DNA of 64,000 bases from Rhizobiales bacterium 65-79. GTDB taxonomy: Bacteria; Pseudomonadota; Alphaproteobacteria; Rhizobiales; Rhizobiaceae. Positions 56,485-64,000 of this stretch are shown here, piece after piece. The DNA lies in assembly GCA_001896885.1 (NCBI GenBank), contig MKRJ01000042.1, positions 25,033 through 89,032 on the forward strand. The letters are read 5' to 3'. The stretch's first letter is position 1, and the number at the start of each line of letters is the position of its first letter. The position numbers were made by a program, and so were the translations under genes. Under the pieces are notes generated by a model. It was not told where the DNA came from. It did no database searches and was given only the letters and a program-made list of their open reading frames with translations.

Positions 56485-57414
56485 ATGGATTTCCGTACGA
56501 CGCAGTCTTCCTTCGCCGAGGCCTTCGCGGGAGGATTGTCCGGCTCCGCGCGCCCCGAACCGCACATCATCGATCAGCTTATCGAAGAACGCGCGACCCG
56601 CATGTCGAAAACGATGCTGTGGCCGCTTCTCCGCCCGCTCCTCTATCGCGCCTTCGAGTACAGGCGGGCGGTCTTCCTGGCCGACGAGATCGCTCCCCTG
56701 TCGGGCTACGACGCGATGGCGCATCTGAGCGCGCTTTTATACCTCGACATAGACATCACCGGCCTTTCGAATATCCCGTCGAGCGGGGGCTTCATCCTCG
56801 CGCCGAGTCACCCGACCGGCATCGCCGACGGGATCGCGGCCTTCGACGTTCTGAAGAACGTCCGGCCCGACATGGCCATCTTCGCCAACCGGGACGCCGA
56901 ACGCGTCGCTCCGGGCTTCCGCGACCTCATTATCCCGGTCGAATGGCGGCAGGACGAGAAGACCCATGCCAAGAGCCGCGACACGCTCGAGATGACGGCC
57001 CGCGCCTTCATGCAGAAACGCGCCGTCGTGCTGTTCCCCTCGGGCCGCATCGCTTATTGGCACGAGGGAAGGCTGACGGAACGGCCCTGGCAGACTTCCG
57101 TGATTTCGCTTGCCAGGCGTTACGGCTTCCCGATCGTTCCGATGCGCATGACCGCGCGCAATTCCGGCCTGTTCTATCTTCTGTCGAGATATTCGACGGA
57201 ACTGCGCGACATGACGATCTTCCGCGAACTGCTCAACAAGAAGGGCGGCTCCTATTCGGTCGTGATCGGTCGGCCTATCCCGCCCGCCGATCTGGAAGGC
57301 GAGTCGCGCCAAGTGATCGCGCGCCTGCAGGAGCACACGGTCTTCGGCCTCGCCGCCGATCCGGAAGCCGTGTTCGAGCGACGGAAGGAAGCTTCCGCGC
57401 TCAGCCTATCGTAA
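56485..57414 (+). CDS. 1-acylglycerol-3-phosphate O-acyltransferase-like (LPLAT) protein
   Basis: A 309-residue acyltransferase of the PlsC/LPLAT superfamily. The active-site motif is in GGFILAPSHPTGIADGIAAF, but the His and Asp are spaced by five residues (HPTGIAD) where HX4D is canonical. RAVVLFPSGRIAYWHEG corresponds to the substrate-binding block that is usually FPEGTRS. Starts at ATG 56485. No membrane helix is evident. It follows lptE by about 100 bp and its tail overlaps the convergent hydratase gene by 14 bases. Confidence 0.82.
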   Translation: MDFRTTQSSFAEAFAGGLSGSARPEPHIIDQLIEERATRMSKTMLWPLLRPLLYRAFEYRRAVFLADEIAPLSGYDAMAHLSALLYLDIDITGLSNIPSSGGFILAPSHPTGIADGIAAFDVLKNVRPDMAIFANRDAERVAPGFRDLIIPVEWRQDEKTHAKSRDTLEMTARAFMQKRAVVLFPSGRIAYWHEGRLTERPWQTSVISLARRYGFPIVPMRMTARNSGLFYLLSRYSTELRDMTIFRELLNKKGGSYSVVIGRPIPPADLEGESRQVIARLQEHTVFGLAADPEAVFERRKEASALSLS

Positions 57415-58216
57415 CCGCCAGTCCCGGAAGGTCGATGCCCGACAATGTCGTCGACCATTTTTCCCCCGCCGCCACCGGAAAGGCGCGGGTCAGCGTGCCA
57501 GTGGTCACCAGTTCGCCGGCCCGGAGCGGCGGGTTGAGATCGTCTCTCGCCAGCACCTCGGCCAGATGCTTGAGCGCGCTCAGCGGCCCGTCGAGGACGT
57601 TCGCGCCCTTGCCGGCATCCACCTTCTCGCCATCGCCGTGGAGCGTGATGGAGAAGGAAGGCAGCGCCTTGAAGAGGCCGTCGCGGTCGCGCCCGTGGAT
57701 CGCCAGCCGCGGGCCGACGAACAGCGCGCCATGCAGGCCGCCATTGGCGATGCAATCCGCCGCGGCGAAGCGCCAGCCGGGAAAGACCGACTGCACGATC
57801 TCGAAGCCGTGCGCCACCCAGGCAAGGGCGCCGAGGATGTCCCTTTCGTCCATGCCCGGGTGCAAATCGTCGGCAAGGCCGAGCACGATCTCCGGCTCGA
57901 TCCTCGGCTCCGGCAGGTGCAGGACGCGGATCACGCCGTCGGCCGGAACCTCGCTGGCGGTCGTGTCGTAGACATCGCCCCAGATCGGCTCATAGACGCC
58001 GTATTCCGCCCAAATGCCGCGATTGGTGAACCCGATCTTGCGTCCTATCTGCGCCGCGCCCTCCTCCTCGCGCAGCCTGCGCAAGATCGCGGTCACCGCA
58101 TAGGCGTCACGCGTCGAAAAGGATGGACGCCGGAGCGAAAAAGGCTCGATCTGGCGTCCCGATTCCAGCGCGGAGAGGATTTCGCGGGCGATGCCTTCGG
58201 CTTCTTCCTGCCGCAC
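57401..58216 (-). CDS. 2-keto-4-pentenoate hydratase/FAH-family protein
   Basis: A 271-residue protein of the MhpD-like group within the fumarylacetoacetate hydrolase fold. Seen: IGRKIGFTNRGIWAEYGVYE, the metal-site PEPRIEPEIVLGLADD (acidic triad), VAHGFEIVQSVFPGWRFAAA and LVTTGTLTRAFPVAAGEKW. Members hydrate or decarboxylate keto acids in aromatic catabolism, but no other catabolic genes are nearby. Stop overlaps the end of the acyltransferase gene by 14 bases. It starts six bases after the fsa stop codon on the same strand. Confidence 0.85.
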   Translation of the reverse strand: MRQEEAEGIAREILSALESGRQIEPFSLRRPSFSTRDAYAVTAILRRLREEEGAAQIGRKIGFTNRGIWAEYGVYEPIWGDVYDTTASEVPADGVIRVLHLPEPRIEPEIVLGLADDLHPGMDERDILGALAWVAHGFEIVQSVFPGWRFAAADCIANGGLHGALFVGPRLAIHGRDRDGLFKALPSFSITLHGDGEKVDAGKGANVLDGPLSALKHLAEVLARDDLNPPLRAGELVTTGTLTRAFPVAAGEKWSTTLSGIDLPGLAVTIG

Positions 58217-58222
58217 CGGAGG

Positions 58223-58876
58223 TCAGCCGATGCTCTGGCCGGTCTTCTTCCAGTCGGCGAGGAAGGCTTCAAGGCCCTTGTCGGTCAGCGGATGGTTGTA
58301 GAGCGCCTTGATGATCTTCGCCGGTACCGTCGCGATGTCGGCGCCGATGAGCGCCGCCTGCTTGACGTGGTTCACCGTGCGGATCGAGGCGGCGAGGATC
58401 TCCGTCTTGAAGCCGTAATTGTCGTAGATCGTGCGGATCTCGGAGATGACCTCCATGCCGTCCGCGGCCATGTCGTCGATACGGCCGATGAAGGGCGAAA
58501 TGAAGCTGGCCCCGGCCTTGGCCGCCAGCAGCGCCTGCGTCGCGGAGAAGCAGAGCGTGACGTTGACCATCTGCCCCTGTTCCCGCAACGCCTTGCAGGC
58601 CCTCAGCCCGTCGATCGTCAACGGCACCTTGATGGCGATGTTGTCGGCGATGCCGGCGAGCACCTTCGCCTGCTTCATCATGCCCTCGTAGTCGGTCGCG
58701 GTGACCTCCGCTGAAACCGGCCCCTTGACGATGTCGCAGATCTGCTTCGTGACCTCCAGTATCTTGCCGCCCGATTTCATGATGAGCGACGGATTGGTGG
58801 TCACGCCGTCGAGGAGCCCGAGGTCGTTCAGCTCCCTGATTTCGCTCACGTCGGCGGTATCGACGAAGAATTTCAT
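58223..58876 (-). CDS. fsa: fructose-6-phosphate aldolase/transaldolase-like protein
   Basis: A 217-residue short transaldolase (TalC/MipB/Fsa subfamily) acting on sugar phosphates in the cytoplasm. Schiff-base Lys is K83 in [77 protein letters not shown] and [13 protein letters not shown] are family hallmarks. Start at 58876; the in-frame ATG at 58891 lies inside the AAGGAGAC ribosome-binding site. Whether it is aldolase or transaldolase needs an assay. Confidence 0.92.
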   Translation of the reverse strand: MKFFVDTADVSEIRELNDLGLLDGVTTNPSLIMKSGGKILEVTKQICDIVKGPVSAEVTATDYEGMMKQAKVLAGIADNIAIKVPLTIDGLRACKALREQGQMVNVTLCFSATQALLAAKAGASFISPFIGRIDDMAADGMEVISEIRTIYDNYGFKTEILAASIRTVNHVKQAALIGADIATVPAKIIKALYNHPLTDKGLEAFLADWKKTGQSIG

Positions 58877-58964
58877 GGTCGTCTCCTTCATGAATGTGGG
58901 GCGACGGGCGTCCGCCGCATCGTTGGCTTTGATTTAGTGCAAAGTCCGGGCAAGGTCACGCGCC

Positions 58965-61145
58965 ATGAAGGAAGATTCGCTAGCCAGGCGCGTAGCGCCG
59001 GTGCTCGTCCCGGTGCCGACGGGCGAACCCTATTCCTACGCCGTGCCGGAGGGCATGAGCGTCGGACCGGGTTCGATCGTGCGCGTGCCGCTCGGGCCGC
59101 GCCAGGTCGCCGGCATCGTCTGGGACGGTCAATGCGGCGACATCGAGCCGAAGCGGCTGCGCGGCATCGAGGAGGTGTTCGACTGTCCGCCCATCGGCGC
59201 CGACATGCGGCGCTTCGTCGAGTGGATCGCATCCTATACGCTTTCCGCTCCGGGAATGGTGGCGCGCATGGTGCTGCGCGTGCCGGCCGCCTTCGATCCC
59301 GAGCCACCGGTGGAAGGGCTCCGCCTCACCAGCGCGCAGCCGGAGCGCATGACGGACGCACGGCGGCGCGTGCTCGAACACGCCGCCGACGGCTTCGCCT
59401 GGACGCGCTCCGGCCTCGCGCATGCGGCGGGCGTCTCCTCCACCGTCATCGACGGGCTGCGCGAGCAGGGCGTGTTCGAGTCGGTCCTGCTGCCGCCACG
59501 GCCGATCGTGGCGGCGCCGGATCCAGGCTATTCCGCCCCCGCGCTGACACCCGTGCAGGAAGAGGCGGCGATCCGCCTGCGGGCGAAGGCCGGTCAGGGC
59601 TTTTCTGTGACGCTCCTCGACGGCGTGACCGGCTCCGGCAAGACGGAAGTCTATTTCGAGGCCATCGCCGCGGCGCTGGAAAAAGGCCGGCAGGTTCTGG
59701 TGCTCGTGCCGGAAATCGCGCTTACCCAGCAATTCCTCGAACGCTTCCAGGACCGCTTCGGCGCCAAGCCGGCCGAGTGGCATTCCGATCTCGCGCCGCG
59801 CAGCCGCGAGCGCGTCTGGCGCCAGGTGGCCGAAGGCGCGGTCAGGGTCGTCGCCGGAGCGCGTTCCGCGCTCTTCCTGCCGTTTCGGGAACTCGGCCTG
59901 ATCGTCGTCGACGAGGAGCACGACCCTGCCTACAAGCAGGAGGACCGGGTGTTCTACAGCGCACGCGACATGGCGGTCGTGCGCGGCCACATCGGCAACT
60001 TTCCCGTGGTGCTCGCCTCGGCGACGCCCTCGATCGAGAGCCGCGTCAACGCCGGGATGGGCCGCTACGAACGTCTCGTCCTGCCGGCGCGCTTCGGCGA
60101 GGCACCCCTGCCGGATATTCGTGCGGTCGACATGCGCCGCTCGCCGCCGGCGCGCGGCGGGTTTCTTTCGCCCGTGCTGCTGGAGGAAATGCAAAAGACT
60201 CTTGGACGCCGCGAGCAGTCGCTCCTGTTCCTCAACCGGCGTGGCTATGCGCCGCTGACGCTCTGCCGGGTATGCGGACACCGCTTCCAGTGTCCGGACT
60301 GCTCGAGCTGGCTGGTCGAGCACCGTTTCCGCGGCCAGCTTGTCTGCCATCATTGCGGCCACGTCGAGCCACGCCCCGAAGCCTGCCCGGAATGCGGCAC
60401 GCTCGATCACCTCGTTGCCTGCGGCCCCGGCATCGAGCGCATCGCGGAGGAAGTCGACGCCCACTTCCCCGAGGCACGCACCATCGTGCTCTCTTCCGAC
60501 CTGATGGGCGGCGTGAAGCGGCTCAGGCTGGAGCTGGAGGCGATAGCCAGGGGCGAGGTCGACATTGTCATCGGCACGCAGTTGGTCGCCAAGGGCCATA
60601 ATTTTCCGGACATGACGCTGGTTGGCGTGGTGGATGCCGATCTCGGTCTTGCGAACGGCGATCCCCGCGCGGCAGAACGTACCTTCCAGCTTCTGAGCCA
60701 GGTCACCGGCCGCGCCGGCCGGACTGGTCGCAAGAGTCTCGGCCTGCTGCAGACCTACCAGCCCGACCATCCGGTGATGCAGGCGATCGTCTCGGGCGAC
60801 GCCGAAGCCTTCTACAGCCGCGAGATCGCCGAGCGCCGCGCGGCCGGCCTGCCTCCTTTCGGCCGTCTCGCCGGAGTGATCGTCAGCGCGGCCACGCGCG
60901 CGGAGGCGGAAAGCCACGCCCGCGCCCTGCGCCGAGCCGCGCCCGCCGCCGCGGGCATCGAGGTACTCGGACCGGCCGAGGCGCCGCTGGCCTTGCTTGC
61001 GGGACGCCACCGTTTTCGCCTGCTCCTCCATGGCGAACGGAGCACCGACGTGCAGGGCTTTGTCCGCGCGATGCTCGCCGCCGGCCCGAAGCCGCGCGGC
61101 TCCGTGCGCGTGCAGGTCGATATAGACCCGCAGAGCTTCCTGTAG
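58965..61145 (+). CDS. priA: primosomal protein N' (replication restart helicase PriA)
   Basis: A 726-residue 3'-5' helicase that reloads replisomes at stalled forks. N-terminal DNA-binding domain RVAPVLVPVPTGEPYSYAVP; Walker A GVTGSGKTEVYFEAI at about 220; DEEH box VVDEEHDPAYKQEDRVFYSA; zinc Cys pairs in CRVCGHRFQCPDC, CHHCGH and CPECG; helicase motifs VIGTQLVAKGHNFPDMTLVG and QVTGRAGRTGRKSLG. ATG 58965 begins MKEDSLARRVAP. In many rhizobia atpH follows; here a glycosyltransferase follows in the opposite direction. Confidence 0.97.
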   Translation: MKEDSLARRVAPVLVPVPTGEPYSYAVPEGMSVGPGSIVRVPLGPRQVAGIVWDGQCGDIEPKRLRGIEEVFDCPPIGADMRRFVEWIASYTLSAPGMVARMVLRVPAAFDPEPPVEGLRLTSAQPERMTDARRRVLEHAADGFAWTRSGLAHAAGVSSTVIDGLREQGVFESVLLPPRPIVAAPDPGYSAPALTPVQEEAAIRLRAKAGQGFSVTLLDGVTGSGKTEVYFEAIAAALEKGRQVLVLVPEIALTQQFLERFQDRFGAKPAEWHSDLAPRSRERVWRQVAEGAVRVVAGARSALFLPFRELGLIVVDEEHDPAYKQEDRVFYSARDMAVVRGHIGNFPVVLASATPSIESRVNAGMGRYERLVLPARFGEAPLPDIRAVDMRRSPPARGGFLSPVLLEEMQKTLGRREQSLLFLNRRGYAPLTLCRVCGHRFQCPDCSSWLVEHRFRGQLVCHHCGHVEPRPEACPECGTLDHLVACGPGIERIAEEVDAHFPEARTIVLSSDLMGGVKRLRLELEAIARGEVDIVIGTQLVAKGHNFPDMTLVGVVDADLGLANGDPRAAERTFQLLSQVTGRAGRTGRKSLGLLQTYQPDHPVMQAIVSGDAEAFYSREIAERRAAGLPPFGRLAGVIVSAATRAEAESHARALRRAAPAAAGIEVLGPAEAPLALLAGRHRFRLLLHGERSTDVQGFVRAMLAAGPKPRGSVRVQVDIDPQSFL

Positions 61146-61150
61146 TCCGG

Positions 61151-62029
61151 TCAACGCGGATTCAGCGCGCCAAGGTTGGCGCGGTCGATCTCCGGTCCTG
61201 CAATGTCGAGCGCTTCCCGCCAGCTTCCGTCAACGATGCGCGCCACGAGCGAGCCGGGGACGGCCGGATCGGCGCTGGCAAGCTGTTGGTTCCAGAGATG
61301 GATGCAAAGCGTCTCCGGGCGGATGCGGGCGCGGACCGCCTCGGCAGCCACGCCGACGAGCAAATGGGTTTCGTCCGGACCGACCGGATAAAAGACCGCC
61401 CGCGGCAGCGCGAAACGGTCGAGACCACGCCGGCCCAAATAATAGGTCAGCGCCCTCGGGCCGGCCGTCCCCCAGGACATGTCGGCCAGACCGAAACCAG
61501 GTCGTATCCGATAACGAAGACGGTAACGCAGCCGGCGCCGCAGGCTCGCCCAAGGCGGTACCCAGCGCGGCTCGGTGAACGGCGCCAGCAAATCATCGAG
61601 CACCGGGTCGTCGCTCGGCAGCTTCAGCACGGCGCCGTTTATGAGGCGCGTGTCCTCAATGCCGAAAATATAGGGAGCGTCGACGATCGGCTTCAGGCAA
61701 AGAAGGTCGCAATCGATCCAGAGTCCTCTCCCCGCACGCATGAGTTCGTAGCGGAAGCGGTTCGAGAAGAGCGAGAAGCTGCCGGTGCGCCGGTGCCGGA
61801 TCAGGTGCGCGCGCGACACGGTCTCGGCCGCGTCAACCAGCCGGATGCATGAGGGCACGCCGGTGGGTTCGTCGAAGACATGGAGATCGACCCTGTGGCC
61901 GGCTTCGACAAAGGAACGGAGGCAGGCGGCCTCGATCGGGCCCAGAGCCGGCCCCACCCAAAGCGCATTGCAGACAGGGAGTTCCCGCCCCCCGGACGGC
62001 TTCATCGGCGCGGCGTCAGAGCGCGGCAT
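61151..62029 (-). CDS. GT32-like glycosyltransferase with DXD motif
   Basis: A 292-residue protein resembling the capsule/Gb3-synthase GT32 type. The DXD motif is DCD in GRGLWIDCDLLCLKPIVDAP; VCNALWVGPALGPIEAACLR and FSLFSNRFRYELMRAG precede it. The start at 62029 (MPRSDAAPMK) overlaps the upstream gene's stop by 14 bases; 62005 is an alternative. Part of a minus-strand run of three glycosyltransferase-related frames at the right end of the window. The sugar and acceptor are unknown. Confidence 0.75.
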   Translation of the reverse strand: MPRSDAAPMKPSGGRELPVCNALWVGPALGPIEAACLRSFVEAGHRVDLHVFDEPTGVPSCIRLVDAAETVSRAHLIRHRRTGSFSLFSNRFRYELMRAGRGLWIDCDLLCLKPIVDAPYIFGIEDTRLINGAVLKLPSDDPVLDDLLAPFTEPRWVPPWASLRRRLRYRLRYRIRPGFGLADMSWGTAGPRALTYYLGRRGLDRFALPRAVFYPVGPDETHLLVGVAAEAVRARIRPETLCIHLWNQQLASADPAVPGSLVARIVDGSWREALDIAGPEIDRANLGALNPR

Positions 62030-62945
62030 CGATCTGTCCGTCGAGCATGGCGTCCAGCGTCTTTGGGTCGCGTGCTCCACGCATGGCGTTCCGGTAGCGG
62101 CCGGCAAGCGCCTCCAGCTCGTCCAGCGGCATCGTGACGGCGCGCCGCAGGTCGGCGGCCCGGCACTCGGAGATCACGAAATTCTCGGCCGCGGCCCTCG
62201 GCAGCGTCGACGCCAAGGCGCCGATCGGGACCGAGCCGGCATAGGCGCATTCGAGATATTTCATGAGTTCCACACGGTATCGCGACGGATCGAGGAAGAA
62301 ATGCGTCGATCCGGCGGCGCGCTCCACATAGCGTTCGCCGACGATGTCGTGGCGCGCCGGCCGGCCTGTGTCGGGATATCCCGGATGGCCGAGGCGATCG
62401 ACAAAGCGGCGGGCGAGCGGATTCCAGCCGGTACGGCGGTATAGGCTTTCGCGAAACGGATAGATGCGCCGGTTCCGTGCGCCGGAGAGGAACACGCGGC
62501 GTGCCCGATCCCCTATCGGGGTGTTGATCTCACGCTGCGGCTCGTACGGAAAAGGCGCGGTGACGACGCGGGACCGGCGTAACCCAGCAAAGAATTCGGC
62601 AAGCGGCCCGGCGGGCTCATACACCGAGAGGTAGTGCACCCCCGGCGCATCGGCCTTGCCGAGGATAAAGCGCACGCCGGCATTGCGCGACTGGGGCATC
62701 TCGGGATCACTCATCTTGAAGAGCACGGCGCCGCGCCCTCGCGGATTCGCCAGATACCGATCGAGCACGGCAATGTCCGCTTCCGTCAGCCGGTTCTCGA
62801 TGATCGCAATGTCGAAATCTACCGTGCCGATGTCGTCGATCGCCTCCACCGCCCAGCCATAGGCGCGGCCGAAGCCCGGGCCGGAACCCGGATAGATGAC
62901 GAGATGAAATGGGAAAAGGCGCGAAACGAAGAAGACTTTCTTCAC
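62016..62945 (-). CDS. putative glycosyltransferase, GT-B-like
   Basis: A 309-residue protein, possibly a glycosyltransferase. Its C-terminal part (YRVELMKYLECAYAGSVPIG) looks like the nucleotide-sugar end of GT-B enzymes. VFFVSRLFPFHLVIYPGSGP near the N-terminus could be an acceptor-side strand. The GTG start at 62945 overlaps the stop of the GT25 fragment by four bases. The family call is weak and rests on gene context as well as on this region. Confidence 0.55.
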   Translation of the reverse strand: MKKVFFVSRLFPFHLVIYPGSGPGFGRAYGWAVEAIDDIGTVDFDIAIIENRLTEADIAVLDRYLANPRGRGAVLFKMSDPEMPQSRNAGVRFILGKADAPGVHYLSVYEPAGPLAEFFAGLRRSRVVTAPFPYEPQREINTPIGDRARRVFLSGARNRRIYPFRESLYRRTGWNPLARRFVDRLGHPGYPDTGRPARHDIVGERYVERAAGSTHFFLDPSRYRVELMKYLECAYAGSVPIGALASTLPRAAAENFVISECRAADLRRAVTMPLDELEALAGRYRNAMRGARDPKTLDAMLDGQIDAAL

Positions 62946-63301
62946 GGATCGAGGCTCCCGTCGTCTGGCGCCGCATCGATCAGGCGGAGGCGGAACTGCC
63001 GAAGATGAAGATGGAGCGCCAGGCGAAAGCGCGCCAGGCGATGGCCGGGATAGCAGCCGACCTCCGCGCGCGTCAGCGGGCGATTGTACAGGCATCGATT
63101 GCGATCGGGATCCACGGCCGCGGCGATCCGGCCTTCGTCGAGCGCATCGCCATCGATCGCCGCCAGGCGCTCGACCCTGAAGCCGCTCCGCGCGTAAGCC
63201 GATTCGGCATGCCGCCATCTCTCGGGACTGCGGTCCAGATTGACGATCGACGGCGGCCAAGACGGCCCGCCGCTCCTGCCCTGATCCTTCGCTGGGAACA
63301 T
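62942..63301 (-). pseudogene. truncated GT25-like glycosyltransferase
   Basis: The frame encodes the first part of a family 25 (LPS-type) transferase: SIVNLDRSPERWRHAESAYA, ERLAAIDGDALDEGRIAAAV and LTRAEVGCYPGHRLARF. The normal continuation with the acidic catalytic motif (LEDD region) is missing: after about residue 95 it turns into low-similarity sequence RLALHLHLRQFRLRLIDAAP and stops. About 119 residues, against about 250 for the family. I found no obvious continuation in the other two frames, so a deletion is likelier than a simple frameshift. Confidence 0.6.
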
Positions 63302-63458
63302 TCGTTCACGCGCCCGGCTGCAGCGCGCGAGTTTTCCGCCCGTCTTCGCGAAGGTGCAAGTGAAATGTGAATGCCGGTACGGCCGCTGCCGCGGCGTCTT
63401 GACTTCGCCGGTGCGCAATCGTCAAGTCGGCGGAAGATTCGATCGGGGTGCGGCTTCA

Positions 63459-63854
63459 ATGGATCTTTCCTTTCCTTGGCCGATGAGCCAGGGTGAATGG
63501 CAGGCTTGGATATCGGCCGCCGTTACGGTTCTCGCCGGACTGGTTTTCCTTTTCGCACCGGGCACGACGCTGCGCGCCTTGCGCCTGCAAGCCGCTCCCG
63601 ACCGTCCACAGGCACTTGCCGAGGTGCGCGGCCGGATGGCGGGCTTCTATCTCGGCCTCGGGCTCAGCGCGATCCTGCTGGCGCAGCCGCTCGTCTACAT
63701 GGCGCTCGGTTTCTGCTGGGCCTTCACTGCCTTCGGCCGCCTGGTCTCCATGCTGTCAGACGGCGGCGGGCGGCTCTACAACCTCGCACTCTTCGTCGTG
63801 GAGGCCGTGCTGGCGGCGCTGCCGCTTCTTTTCGCCTTCGGACTGGTGTCGTAG
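63459..63854 (+). CDS. small polytopic membrane protein (DUF4345-like, possible phage-infection family)
   Basis: A 131-residue protein with four hydrophobic segments: WISAAVTVLAGLVFLFAPGT, MAGFYLGLGLSAILLAQPLV, ALGFCWAFTAFGRLVSMLSD and LALFVVEAVLAALPLLFAFG. The pattern resembles DUF4345-type proteins and, as I recall, a rhizobial family reported in phage infection (AGROH133_08824-like); that second link is from memory and unverified. The ATG at 63459 is preceded by only a weak site. Alone on the plus strand, divergent from the glycosyltransferase run. Confidence 0.65.
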   Translation: MDLSFPWPMSQGEWQAWISAAVTVLAGLVFLFAPGTTLRALRLQAAPDRPQALAEVRGRMAGFYLGLGLSAILLAQPLVYMALGFCWAFTAFGRLVSMLSDGGGRLYNLALFVVEAVLAALPLLFAFGLVS

Positions 63855-63977
63855 GTCCCTCCGGGCGACAGCGGCCCGGCACTGCGACAATCCTTACCAA
63901 ACTGCGGGATCGCACGGTGTTGCGAGTCGGAATGGCCTGTGCTAGACGGCAGGCGACATTCGATCGGGGGATGCGGC

Positions 63978-64000
63978 ATGTTCATTCGCACGGTCGGGAA
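63978..64000 (+). CDS. 5' end of an unidentified gene
   Basis: Only seven full codons (MFIRTVG) before the right edge. GGGGGA lies 7 bases ahead of the ATG. An ATG at 63971 in another frame is an alternative. Nothing about function can be said. Confidence 0.3.

Noticed and set aside
58980..61154. Long minus-strand open frame opposite priA
   Set aside because: Same reason; priA shows all helicase motifs on the plus strand.

Overview
The window looks like chromosomal DNA from a high-GC alphaproteobacterium of the order Hyphomicrobiales (Rhizobiales), perhaps Phyllobacteriaceae/Mesorhizobium-like. The evidence is a tRNA-His with A73 and a G1:U72 pair, an L19 with a long Ala/Glu tail, a leuS-lptE pair, an Usg-family protein, a phasin, and a GCG/CRPN-type His/Tyr-rich exported protein. 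The genus is an inference. I see no insertion sequences, prophage, rRNA or CRISPR arrays.

Layout. 1-10.6 kb: LysR regulator, a membrane adenylate cyclase with a periplasmic CxxCH-bearing domain, xseA, small envelope proteins, tRNA-His, a phasin and a very large multi-PAS histidine kinase. 10.9-17.9 kb: acetoacetyl-CoA synthetase, AsmA-like protein, glycine-rich exported protein, methyltransferase, rplS and a TauE-type permease. 17.9-24.5 kb: trmD-rimM, xerC, three consecutive tiny envelope proteins, lpdA, cytidine deaminase and an aldo/keto reductase. 24.9-37.5 kb: a surface-polysaccharide locus with WecG/TagA-type transferase, a coupled FAD oxidoreductase, a CelD-like acyltransferase, a propeller glycosyltransferase, a GT4 enzyme, a flippase, a Wzc/ExoP-like co-polymerase without ATPase motifs, a GH5 glycanase and a Wzy/ligase-like membrane protein. 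37.4-46.4 kb: MgtC, sulfatase and acetate kinase, a NitT/TauT-type ABC importer, and a convergent TctE/TctD-like two-component pair. 46.6-53 kb: a CapV-like patatin without a neighbouring cyclase, a 22-codon ORF with a perfect 14-nt Shine-Dalgarno, a MOSC protein, acs, usg, an aldo/keto reductase and a YggS-type PLP protein. 53.2-64 kb: leuS, lptE, an acyltransferase, an FAH-type hydratase, an Fsa/Tal aldolase, priA, a short glycosyltransferase run with a broken GT25 fragment, and a small membrane protein.

How the genes fit together. Phasin, acetoacetyl-CoA synthetase, Acs, AckA and LpdA touch acetyl-CoA/polyhydroxybutyrate metabolism. The 25-37 kb locus has the parts of a Wzx/Wzy-type exopolysaccharide pathway (transferases, flippase, co-polymerase, polymerase, glycanase) but no initiating phosphoglycosyltransferase and no outer-membrane exporter here, so those must lie elsewhere. 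Housekeeping genes are interleaved with accessory blocks. Familiar rhizobial neighbours are missing at several places: rpsP before rimM, holA after lptE and atpH after priA.

The least explained items are the micro-ORF at 47.8 kb, the heme-motif adenylate cyclase, the ATPase-dead co-polymerase with its coupled FAD enzyme, the orphan patatin, and the paired 13-bp repeats upstream of the phasin. All calls come from reading the sequence without database searches.
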